Position numbers and translations under genes: made by a program. From WHSW01 sp963851045 (GTDB lineage Bacteria; Actinomycetota; Thermoleophilia; Solirubrobacterales; 70-9), in assembly GCA_963851045.1 (NCBI GenBank), contig CAWKNC010000002.1, positions 558,001 through 622,000 on the forward strand: DNA of 64,000 bases. Direction: 5' to 3'. The notes under the pieces were generated by a model. That model saw nothing but the letters and a program-made list of their open reading frames with translations, was not told where the DNA came from and did not search any database. The first letter of the stretch is position 1; each line of letters begins with the position of its first letter. Of the stretch, positions 1 through 7,762 are shown one piece after another.

Positions 1-1
1 G

Positions 2-775
2 GGCGGCGCTCAGCAGGATCGGATCGTCGGCGGCTCGCAGCTGATCTCGCTGCGGATGGCAGCGGAGCTGGGGGAGGGGGTGGTCGCGCTTGACGCCCCC
101 GTGCGTGCAATAGCCCATGACGACAACGGCGTCATCGTGCGCTCGGATCGGTTCGAGGTCAGCGCCAAGCGGGCAATCGTGGCGGTGCCACCGATCCTCG
201 CCGGCCGGATCATCTACGACCCGCCGCTCCCCGCGAGGCGCGATGGCCTATCCCAGCGAATGGCACAGGGCAGCGTCGTCAAGTGCATGGCGGTCTACGA
301 GCGCCCGTTCTGGCGAGACCGGGGCCTCTCCGGGGCGATTACGAGCGTCAGCGGCCCGGTTTCTGTCGGATTTGACAACTCACCGCCAGACGGCAAGCCG
401 GGCGTGCTGCTCGGGTTCCTCGAGGGTCGGGCCGCCCGCGACGCCGCTGACCTTCCCCGGGAGGAGCGCCGCAAGCTGGTGGCCGAGAGCTTCGGCCGAC
501 TGTTCGGACCCGAGGCTGCGGATCCGATCGCGTACGTCGACCGTGCCTGGGGTGCCGACGAGTGGTCGCGTGGCTGTTACGGCGGCTTCTTTGGACCAGG
601 CGGGTGGACCGACTATGGGCCGGCGCTGCGTGAGCCGATCGGGCCCATCCACTGGGCGGGTGCCGAGACGGCCGTTGTCTGGAACGGCTACATGGACGGC
701 GCCGTGGGCTCGGGCCAAGAGGCGGCTGAGGCGGTGGACGCGTTTGCTCAATTGATTGGCCGAATTGCCACTTGA
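2..775 (+). CDS. Flavin monoamine oxidase family protein (C-terminal part)
   Basis: The reading frame is open from the window edge, so the N-terminal FAD-binding Rossmann part lies outside. The first residues read GGAQQDRIVGGSQ, a hallmark of the substrate/FAD region of monoamine oxidase-like enzymes, and the end carries WAGAETAVVWNGYMDGA, the C-terminal FAD-binding segment. Family members oxidise amines to aldehydes or ketones with release of ammonia and hydrogen peroxide; the substrate here cannot be told. About 257 residues are visible, roughly half of a usual 450-residue enzyme. The gene ends about 110 nt before pckG, with no clear operon link. Confidence 0.85.
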   Translation, partial: GGAQQDRIVGGSQLISLRMAAELGEGVVALDAPVRAIAHDDNGVIVRSDRFEVSAKRAIVAVPPILAGRIIYDPPLPARRDGLSQRMAQGSVVKCMAVYERPFWRDRGLSGAITSVSGPVSVGFDNSPPDGKPGVLLGFLEGRAARDAADLPREERRKLVAESFGRLFGPEAADPIAYVDRAWGADEWSRGCYGGFFGPGGWTDYGPALREPIGPIHWAGAETAVVWNGYMDGAVGSGQEAAEAVDAFAQLIGRIAT

Positions 776-885
776 CCGCTAGCACTTTTGGCCGCCGGGT
801 AGGTAACAATGCAGGTCCCTGCCCCAGAGCGGACCAGCGCCTCGGAGGAGGCGCGAATTGACCCATTGAAGGAGTGAAGCGCACC

Positions 886-2697
886 TTGAGCGAGACCACC
901 GCACCGGCAAAAACCCTCACCGACAACCCGAAGTTGATCAGTTGGGTTGAGCAGATTTCCGAGCTCACGCAGCCGGAATCGGTCTACTGGTGCGACGGCT
1001 CGGCCGAGGAGTACGACCGGCTCTGTCAGGAGCTCGTCGAGGCGGGGACCTTCGAGAAGCTCTCCGACGCCAAGCGCCCGAACTCCTATCTCTCGCGCTC
1101 CGATCCCGGGGACGTCGCCCGGGTCGAGGACCGGACCTTCATCTGCTCAGAGCGCGAGGAGGACGCCGGCCCCACCAACAATTGGCACGACCCGGCGGAG
1201 ATGCGCGAGCGGATGAACGGCTTCTTCGAGGGCGCGATGCGAGGCCGGACGATGTATGTGGTGCCGTTCTCGATGGGCCCGCTTGGCTCGCCCATCTCGC
1301 ACATTGGCGTCCAGCTCACCGACTCCCCGTATGTCGCGGTCTCGATGCGAATCATGACCCGGATGGGCGAGGGCGCCCTGGACGCGATGGGAACCGATGG
1401 CGACTTCGTCCCCTGCGTCCACTCGGTGGGAATGCCGCTGGAGGAGGGCCAGGACGACGTCCCGTGGCCGTGCAACCCGGACAACAAGTACATCGTCCAC
1501 TATCCCGAGAGTCGCGAGATCTGGAGCTATGGCTCGGGCTACGGCGGAAATGCACTACTCGGCAAGAAGTGCTTCGCGCTGCGGATCGCCTCCGCCATGG
1601 CCCGCGACGAGGGCTGGATGGCCGAGCACATGCTGATCCTGAAGCTGACCTCACCCGAGGGCGAGGTCAAGTACGTCACAGGCGCCTTCCCCTCTGCCTG
1701 CGGCAAGACCAACCTCGCGATGCTGGTGCCGACGCTCGAGGGCTGGACGGTCGAGACCGTGGGCGACGACATCGCCTGGATGAAGTTCGACGAAGAGGGT
1801 CGTCTGCGGGCGGTCAACCCCGAGTACGGGTTCTTCGGAGTCGCTCCGAACACCAGCCACAAGACCAACCCGAACGCGATGGACACGATCGAGCGCAACT
1901 CGATCTTCACCAACTGCGCGCTCACCGACGATGGCGACATCTGGTGGGAGGGCATGACCGGCGAGGCGCCCGCACACGCGATCGACTGGAAGGGCAACGA
2001 CTGGACGCCCGAGTCGACCGAGCCCGCCGCCCACCCGAACGCCCGCTTTACGACCCCGGCCGGGCAGTGCCCGTCGATCGCCCCCGAGTGGGAGGACCCC
2101 GCGGGCGTGCCGATCGACGCCTTCCTCTTCGGCGGCCGTCGCGCGACGGTGCAGCCGCTCGTGAGCGAGTCGTTTGACTGGGATCACGGCGTCTTTTTGG
2201 GCGCGACCATGTCGTCGGAGACGACCGCTGCCCAGGCTGGCGACGTCGGCAAGCTGCGTTTCGATCCGATGGCGATGCTGCCCTTCTGCGGTTACAACAT
2301 GGCCGACTACTTCCAGCACTGGATCAATGTCGCCGCCACCAACTCCGAGCGGATGCCGCGGATCTTCATGGTCAACTGGTTTCGCAAGGACGCCGATGGC
2401 AAGTTCCTGTGGCCCGGCTACGGCGAGAACAGCCGCGTGCTCGAGTGGGTCTTCCGCCGCTGCGACGGGGAGGGCCAGACGGTCGAGACCCCGATCGGCC
2501 TCGTCCCGGCAAAGGGCGAGCTCGCGCTCGACGGCCTGGACATCTCCGACGAGGCCATGGACGCGCTGCTGACCGTCGAGGACGACAAGGTCAAGGCCCA
2601 GCTCCCACAGGTCGAGCAGTTCCTCGATCAGTTCGGCGACAGGCTGCCGGCCAAGATCAGCGAGCAGCTCGAGGCACTCAAGCAACGCCTTGGCTAG
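886..2697 (+). CDS. pckG: Phosphoenolpyruvate carboxykinase (GTP)
   Basis: GTP-dependent PEPCK, converting oxaloacetate and GTP to PEP, GDP and CO2 in gluconeogenesis. The kinase P-loop FPSACGKTN lies near residue 268, followed by GDDIAWMKFD, the GFFGVAPNTS stretch, FGGRRATVQPLV and the C-terminal NWFRKD and WPGYGENSRV motifs. Length (about 603 aa) is normal. A Shine-Dalgarno-like GAAGGAG at 868-874 favours the TTG at 886; a GTG at 874 would overlap that site and add four residues. The stop shares the CTAG at 2694-2697 with the convergent gene. In context it would export carbon gained by the ethylmalonyl-CoA genes downstream. Confidence 0.97.
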   Translation: MSETTAPAKTLTDNPKLISWVEQISELTQPESVYWCDGSAEEYDRLCQELVEAGTFEKLSDAKRPNSYLSRSDPGDVARVEDRTFICSEREEDAGPTNNWHDPAEMRERMNGFFEGAMRGRTMYVVPFSMGPLGSPISHIGVQLTDSPYVAVSMRIMTRMGEGALDAMGTDGDFVPCVHSVGMPLEEGQDDVPWPCNPDNKYIVHYPESREIWSYGSGYGGNALLGKKCFALRIASAMARDEGWMAEHMLILKLTSPEGEVKYVTGAFPSACGKTNLAMLVPTLEGWTVETVGDDIAWMKFDEEGRLRAVNPEYGFFGVAPNTSHKTNPNAMDTIERNSIFTNCALTDDGDIWWEGMTGEAPAHAIDWKGNDWTPESTEPAAHPNARFTTPAGQCPSIAPEWEDPAGVPIDAFLFGGRRATVQPLVSESFDWDHGVFLGATMSSETTAAQAGDVGKLRFDPMAMLPFCGYNMADYFQHWINVAATNSERMPRIFMVNWFRKDADGKFLWPGYGENSRVLEWVFRRCDGEGQTVETPIGLVPAKGELALDGLDISDEAMDALLTVEDDKVKAQLPQVEQFLDQFGDRLPAKISEQLEALKQRLG

Positions 2698-3236
2698 CGC
2701 CCTGCGCGGCCTGACGGCCCGCGCTTCTTGCGAAGGCGGATGATCGCCTCGAGGTACTCGAGATCGTCGACGTCGACGCGCCGACCGGCGGCTCGTTTCA
2801 TGGCCTGAAGGTCGGTTGGCGCTGCGACGAGGATCTCGTGTCCATCGAACTCAACGGTCTCGGCTCCCTCCCTCAGGCTGCGGTAGGGCGGCGCACCGCT
2901 GGGACGCCGGTGAACGTCGAGCCACCCCAAGGACGTCTCCAGGGTCAGCAGGTCGACCCGGCTGAGCGTCGCGGCGTCGGGAACGAAGGGCAGGTCGCCT
3001 TCGACGCCGCGCAGCGTCGCCCCGAGCTTCACCAACACCCGCCCCAGCCGTTCGAGGTTGTCCGCCTCCGGGGAGAAGACGATGTCGAGGTCTCGTGTAA
3101 AGCGAGCGGAGCCGTAGATGACCATCGCGACGCCACCGATAACGATGAACTCGACGTCCCCCTCAGCGAGCGCCCGAAGCATCGCCTCGAGATCAAACTC
3201 AGGCCAGACGGCTGGCAGCTCGTCCTTAGGGTCCAT
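2694..3236 (-). CDS. Nucleotidyltransferase-fold protein paired with an XRE regulator
   Basis: A 180-residue protein with the nucleotidyltransferase signature: GGVAMVIYGS followed by a DLD acidic pair near residues 50-52 (GG-x(n)-DxD). It resembles AbiEii/MNT-type small nucleotidyltransferases. The start overlaps the upstream XRE gene by 11 nt, with CAGGAA just before the ATG, so translation is probably coupled. Such two-gene units are often suspected to be toxin-antitoxin or abortive-infection modules; no target is evident, and a housekeeping nucleotidyltransferase is equally possible. The stop overlaps that of pckG. Confidence 0.7.
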   Translation of the reverse strand: MDPKDELPAVWPEFDLEAMLRALAEGDVEFIVIGGVAMVIYGSARFTRDLDIVFSPEADNLERLGRVLVKLGATLRGVEGDLPFVPDAATLSRVDLLTLETSLGWLDVHRRPSGAPPYRSLREGAETVEFDGHEILVAAPTDLQAMKRAAGRRVDVDDLEYLEAIIRLRKKRGPSGRAGR

Positions 3237-3561
3237 TTCCTGTTAGAGCGGCGCCGGCGATTCTCCTCGCCCCCCGGTACGCGCTCGCGTACCGACGAAT
3301 TCGTTCGTCGGGCGAAAACCGGAGGTTGCCGGTGATGAGGGTCTCATCGATCGGTGGATAGCCGGACGATTCAACGCTGATCGCGAGCCGATGGCCTGTG
3401 GCCGCGAGCGCACGCTCCAGGGTTGCGACGCGCGGGTTCGCGCGGCCTGACTCCAGCCGCGCGACGACCGGCTGGGATGCCCCCAGCCGCTCTGCGAGCT
3501 CAGCCTGCGTGAGGCCAGCGTCAATCCGCGCCTCCTTCAAGATTTTCCCGGCGAGGATCAT
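3226..3561 (-). CDS. XRE-family HTH regulator of the two-gene module
   Basis: A 111-residue protein with an N-terminal Cro/C1-type helix-turn-helix (about residues 8-60: AGLTQAELAERLGASQPVV then ARLESGRANPRVATLERAL) and a basic C-terminal segment with RRYASAYRGARRIAG. No Shine-Dalgarno precedes the ATG. Instead TATATT sits 6 nt upstream, so the mRNA is probably leaderless, inside two overlapping perfect inverted repeats. Autorepression by this protein is the simplest reading. It is the first gene of the pair with the nucleotidyltransferase and would be the antitoxin/repressor if the pair is a TA system. Confidence 0.8.
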   Translation of the reverse strand: MILAGKILKEARIDAGLTQAELAERLGASQPVVARLESGRANPRVATLERALAATGHRLAISVESSGYPPIDETLITGNLRFSPDERIRRYASAYRGARRIAGAALTGNGP

Positions 3562-3563
3562 GC

Positions 3564-3587
3564 CTAAAATATAGCGTTTTAGCTATA
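3564..3587 (-). promoter_or_regulatory. Overlapping operator palindromes and leaderless promoter of the XRE gene
   Basis: Two perfect interleaved inverted repeats: CTAAAA (3564-3569) with TTTTAG (3577-3582), and TATAGC (3570-3575) with GCTATA (3582-3587). On the minus strand TATATT (3568-3573) is a good -10 element 6 nt before the ATG. The segment is strikingly AT-rich against its surroundings, and it contains the TAA stop of the upstream thioesterase gene (3579-3581). Confidence 0.65.
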
Positions 3588-3977
3588 AGACGCGAGCCCG
3601 GCTCGTACTGGCTCTGGGATCGGCGCCGTGCCACTGCGGTCCGCGCTGACGAAGACGTGGCGAAGCGTCCCCTCGGCGATGGCCGTGTCGCCTCGCTCGA
3701 TCGCGAGCTCGCTCGTCATCGAGGTGGTTCCAAGCGCGACCGAGCGGACGACGAGATCGATCTCGTCGTCGAAGCCAAGTGGCGCCAGGTAGCGGACGTT
3801 GGCCTCTGCCACCACCATGTCGACGCCGCCGTCGGTCATCGCGGTGTAGCCGCCGAGCTCACGCCACAGCTCGGTCATCGCCAGGTCGAAGTACGCCAGG
3901 TAGTTGGCGTTGAAGACGTGGCCCTGCGGGTCGCATTCGTTGTAGCGGACCCGGATTCGGTGGCGGAACTCAGCCAC
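3579..3977 (-). CDS. Acyl-CoA thioesterase, YbgC/FadM hotdog family
   Basis: A 132-residue single hotdog domain. RVRYNECDPQGHVFNANYL near the N-terminus is the 4-hydroxybenzoyl-CoA thioesterase signature, with the catalytic Asp in the ECDPQGH segment. The family hydrolyses acyl-CoA esters in the cytosol. It lies 9 nt downstream of the malyl-CoA lyase on the same strand, so the two are probably cotranscribed; this hints at hydrolysis of a CoA ester from the same pathway, such as malyl-CoA, but that is inference. Its last codons lie in the operator of the next gene. Confidence 0.85.
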   Translation of the reverse strand: MAEFRHRIRVRYNECDPQGHVFNANYLAYFDLAMTELWRELGGYTAMTDGGVDMVVAEANVRYLAPLGFDDEIDLVVRSVALGTTSMTSELAIERGDTAIAEGTLRHVFVSADRSGTAPIPEPVRAGLASYS

Positions 3978-3986
3978 GTCTGGTCC

Positions 3987-5036
3987 CTAGAGCTCGTAGG
4001 CCTTGGCCAGCTCCGGGTCCTTCTTGGCGAGCATCTCGGCCAGCTCGACCATCACCTTGCACTGCTTCCAGGTGGCGTCGTCTTGCATCTTGCCGTCGAT
4101 CATGTGGACACCGCGGCCGTCGGGGATCGCCTCGATCACCTTCTTCGCGAACTTGACCTCGTCGGGATCCGGCGAGAAGACCTTCTTCGCGATCTCGATC
4201 TGCACGGGGTGCAGCGACCAGGCGCCGACGCAGCCGAGAAGGAAGGCGGCGCGAAATTGCGCCTCGCAGCCCTGGACGTCCTTGATGTCTCCGTAGGGGC
4301 CGTAGAAGGGCAGGATCCCCGCCGACGTGCAGGCGTCAACCATGCGCGCGATCGAGTAGTGCCACGGGTCCTGTTGCGCCGTCGCCCGCGGCGCCTCGGG
4401 GTCGTCGGGGTCGGGGTCGTTGACGACGAGGTAACCGGGATGACCGCCGCCAACGCGCGTGGTCTTCATCCGCCGCGACGCGGCCAGGTCGGCCGGGCCG
4501 AAGCTCATCCCCTGCATCCGCGGGCTCGCGCAGGCGATCTCCTCGAGGTTGACGACGCCCTGCGCCGTCTCGAGGATCGCGTGAACCAGGATCGGCCGCG
4601 AGATCTTCGCCTTGGCCTCGAGCTGGGCGAGCAGCCGGTCGACGTAGTGGATGTCCCAGGCGCCCTCGACCTTCGGGACCATGATCACGTCGAGCTTGTC
4701 GCCGATCTCAGTGACGAGCGTCGTCAGGTCGTCGAGGACCCACGGGCTCGAGAGGTCGTTGACGCGAGTCCACAGCGCGGTCTCGCCGAAGTCGGTCTCC
4801 TTGGCGACCCTCACCAGGCCCTCGCGAGCCGCGACCTTGTTGTCGACCGCGACCGCGTCCTCGAGGTTGCCGAGCAGGATGTCGGCCTGTTTGGCCATGT
4901 CCGGCACCTTCGCCGCCATCTTCTCGTTCGAGGCGTCGAAGAAGTGGATCATCCGCGAGGGCCCGAAGGGCACCTCGGTGACCGGCTCGGGGGCGCCGAT
5001 CGCAAGTGGCTTGAAGAAGTCACGGGGGTTGCGCAA
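3987..5036 (-). CDS. mcl: L-malyl-CoA/beta-methylmalyl-CoA lyase (HpcH/HpaI-CitE family)
   Basis: CitE-like TIM-barrel lyase of about 349 aa. Visible marks are the N-terminal FKPLAIGAPEP, the acidic EDAV segment near residue 60, the MVPKVEG strand, ILETAQGV with its metal-binding Glu, and SFGPADLAAS. Family members cleave beta-methylmalyl-CoA to glyoxylate and propionyl-CoA, or malyl-CoA to glyoxylate and acetyl-CoA, using Mg2+. AGGAG lies 6 nt before the TTG at 5036, preferred over the upstream in-frame start at 5072. With Ecm, Ccr, a MaoC hydratase and an acyl-CoA dehydrogenase in the same window, the ethylmalonyl-CoA pathway role is likely. Confidence 0.88.
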   Translation of the reverse strand: MRNPRDFFKPLAIGAPEPVTEVPFGPSRMIHFFDASNEKMAAKVPDMAKQADILLGNLEDAVAVDNKVAAREGLVRVAKETDFGETALWTRVNDLSSPWVLDDLTTLVTEIGDKLDVIMVPKVEGAWDIHYVDRLLAQLEAKAKISRPILVHAILETAQGVVNLEEIACASPRMQGMSFGPADLAASRRMKTTRVGGGHPGYLVVNDPDPDDPEAPRATAQQDPWHYSIARMVDACTSAGILPFYGPYGDIKDVQGCEAQFRAAFLLGCVGAWSLHPVQIEIAKKVFSPDPDEVKFAKKVIEAIPDGRGVHMIDGKMQDDATWKQCKVMVELAEMLAKKDPELAKAYEL

Positions 5037-5119
5037 GTTCGTCTCCTGGGTCGTGTGGACGGGCGCGCGCAACGCTAGCGGGAACCCCGTGGCTGCGACC
5101 CAGATCCGGTTCGAGGTCC

Positions 5120-5125
5120 TACCCT
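5120..5125 (+). promoter_or_regulatory. Leaderless-type -10 element of the GNAT gene
   Basis: TACCCT ends 7 nt before the ATG at 5133, and no Shine-Dalgarno is present; transcription would start at or next to the start codon. Confidence 0.4.
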
Positions 5126-5132
5126 CGCCCCC

Positions 5133-5582
5133 ATGGCAGTCGAGATTCGGGCGGCAACGGTCGATGAGGCAGAGCGGCTCCCGGCGCTCTATGAGTGGCT
5201 CTTCGCGCCGCCGGGCGCGCAGCCCGACGATTGGGACGAGCGCCGTGCGGTTGTCGCCCTACGGGGTGCGATTGAGTCTCACGATGCCTGCGTCCTCGTC
5301 GCCGAAGACGGCGGTTCGCTCGTCGGCATCTGCACCGTCTACCAGGACCTCCACTCCGTGCGTTTCGGCTACCGCGCCTGGGTGGAGGACCTCGCCGTGG
5401 ACCCCGAGCGTCGCTCAGAGGGAATCGGCAAGGCGCTGCTTGATGCGGCCAAGGATTGGGCCCGCGAGCGCGGGGCCACGCACCTGGAGCTCGACTCGGC
5501 TCTGGCGCGCACCGACGCCCATCGCTTCTACGAGCGCGAGGGCTCCGAGTACAAGTCGTTCAGCTTCGGCTGGCGGCTCTGA
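5133..5582 (+). CDS. GNAT family N-acetyltransferase
   Basis: A 149-residue single GNAT domain. WVEDLAVDPERRSEGIGKALL holds strand beta-4 and the acetyl-CoA pyrophosphate-binding loop (RSEGIGKA, the Q/RxxGxG/A motif), and AHRFYEREG is the usual C-terminal signature. It would transfer an acetyl group from acetyl-CoA to an amine; the substrate cannot be predicted. It is transcribed away from the lyase gene, with an apparently leaderless start. Confidence 0.9.
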   Translation: MAVEIRAATVDEAERLPALYEWLFAPPGAQPDDWDERRAVVALRGAIESHDACVLVAEDGGSLVGICTVYQDLHSVRFGYRAWVEDLAVDPERRSEGIGKALLDAAKDWARERGATHLELDSALARTDAHRFYEREGSEYKSFSFGWRL

Positions 5583-5669
5583 CCTAGGGGTGGGGCAACC
5601 ACCCTCATGGGGGGGCGACCGATCAGGTCCAAGGCATTACTCTCGCTGCGAAGTGGCATCCGCAGGGAA

Positions 5670-7710
5670 ATGACGATCAGACTTCGCGGCGCGTGCGCGC
5701 TCGCCGGCCTCGCACTGGCTGTCACCGCACCACCGGCCGACGCCGGCGACGGCACTTTTCCGCCAGTCGCCGGCGCGTCGGTCTTTCCAGTCGGGGCCGG
5801 ACCCGCGCGCGATGGCGCTCGGCGACTTCAACAACGACGGCCGACAGGACATCGCAACCGCGAACCAGAGCGGCACCGTCTCGCTCCTGCTCGGCGACGG
5901 TGCGGGCGCGTTTCCAACGCAGGCGACCTCCCTGACGGCCGCGAATGCTCCGGAATTCGTCGCCGCGGGAGATTTCAACCTCGACGGAAACGAGGATCTG
6001 GCGGTGAGTAGATCGAACGCCTCCGCCGTCGCAATCTACCTGGGTAACGGGAATGCAACGTTCGCCGCCCCCTCGACGCTCGCTACCGGAGGCGGCAACC
6101 CGGACGGTCTCGCGGTTGGTGACCTCGACAGCGACGGCGACGAGGACATCGCGATTGCGAACATGACCAACGATGTCGTCCTGGTGCGTCTCGGAGACGG
6201 GACGGGCGCATTTCCGACCGCCGCTACGAGTTCTCCGATCCCCGCGGCCGACGATCCGAACCGGATCAGCATCGGAGACGCGAACAACGACGGTAGGCCG
6301 GACCTTTACGTCGCGTCGGGCGGCGGTTCCGCGGTCAACCATGTCCTGTTGGGTAACGGAGCGGGCATCTTCACCGAGGCCCCGGGCTCGCCATCCCCCG
6401 GCGTGGCGGGTGGCCCCGCGCTCAGATTGGGCGACTTCAACCGCGACGGTCACGAGGACTTTGCACAGGTGTCGGCCGTCGGTGACAACGTGACGATCCA
6501 GCTAGGAGCCGGCACCGGTGGCTTCACTGCCCCTCAGTTTGTGTCGGTCGCCGGTCTTGGACGGGGCTTCGCGCTCGGCGATTTCAACTCCGATGGGGTG
6601 GAGGACTTCGCCGCCATGCAAACTACGGTTCAGAAGCTCGCGGTTCGATTTGGTGACGGCACGGGTGCGTTTCCCGGGGTGCCGGCCGGCGCGCCGGCCG
6701 ACATCGGTCCGGGCGCCTCCGATGCAGTGGTCGGGGACTTCAACGCCGACGGCAACGCCGATGTCGCGATCTCCAGCGAATCGACGGACGCGGTCACCGT
6801 CCGCCTCGGTGGGGGAGCCCCCGCGGATTCCGGGAACCTGCTCGTGAATGGCGGCGCCGAGGCAGCGCCAGGCTCAACGGCTTCGCGGAAGTTCGGTGCG
6901 GTTACCGCGATCCCCGGCTGGACCACGACCGGGCCATTCTCGAACCACCGCTACGTTGCTGCCGAGAGCTATCCGGACCGCTACGACGCGGCGCGCTGGC
7001 AGGGCCAGGAGGCCTTCTTCTCGATCGGGGCGACCACGGGGTCGAGCTCAGCCACGCAGACGGTCAACGTTTCCGGATCGGCGGCGCTGATCGACGCAGG
7101 CAACGCCGGCGCCACCCTGCGCGGATACCTCGGTGGCTTCCGCGCTGGGGACGACACGATGCAGGCGACCGCGACCTTCAAGAATGCCGCGGGGGTCTCG
7201 ATCGGAACGCCACTTCAGATCGGGCCGGTGACACCTGCGGATCGCAAGAGCCGTACGACCCTCTTGCGTCGCAGCGCAGAAGGAGCCGTGCCGGCCGGAA
7301 CTCGCTCGATCACGGTGACGCTCGCCGGGACGCACGGTGCAAGCGCCTTCCAGGACGCCGCCTACGCCGACCGAATGACGTTACTTCTCGCGGATCTGAG
7401 CCAGCCGCCGGGCGGCGGCGGCGACCCCCCGCCTGGTGCCGCCAACGATGTGACACCGCCTGAGACCACGATCACGAAGGCCCCGAAGAACAAGAGCTCG
7501 AAGGCCAAGGCCAAGTACAAGTTCACGTCATCGGAGCCGAACTCGACCTTCGCCTGCAAGTTCGACCGCAAGCCCTTCAAGCCATGCGACGCCGGCAAGG
7601 TCAAGTACAAGCGCCTCGACTACGGCAAGCACAAGTTCAAGGTGCGAGCCACCGACGCCGCCGGCAACACCGACCCGTCGGCCGCGAGGGACAAGTTCAA
7701 GCGCCGGTAG
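5670..7710 (+). CDS. Secreted FG-GAP/VCBS repeat protein with an apparent frameshift
   Basis: The ATG at 5670 starts a clear signal peptide (ACALAGLALAVTAPPADA) and runs into the first repeat strand FPVGAGP. The frame then breaks at 5800-5812, in CCCGCGCGCGATG, and continues from 5812 as MALGDFNNDG. Total length is a multiple of three plus one, fitting one extra base. Seven FG-GAP repeats follow, each with a calcium-binding DxNxDGxxD loop, forming an integrin-like beta-propeller. Next come a NLLVNGGAE domain resembling carbohydrate-binding modules and a lysine-rich C-terminal Ig-like domain (TPPETTITKAP to end) also found in the protein at 13632-14516. Probably cell-surface adhesion; the ligand is unknown. 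Confidence 0.75.
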
Positions 7711-7762
7711 AAATCTGGCGCGCCAATTGACGCGTCCAACGTCCCGTGCGAGTCTGCCGGTG

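Noticed and set aside
990..2177. A 395-codon plus-strand ORF overlapping pckG in another frame
   Set aside because: An Arg-rich frame shadow with no recognisable domain; the PEPCK frame carries all motifs.
1651..2685. A 344-codon minus-strand ORF inside pckG
   Set aside because: Antisense shadow of PEPCK motifs; no family signal and no ribosome-binding site.
3657..5078. A 473-codon plus-strand ORF opposite the thioesterase and malyl-CoA lyase
   Set aside because: It is antisense to two genes with clear family motifs, and its Arg/Asp/Leu-rich composition is the usual reverse-complement shadow of GC-rich codons.
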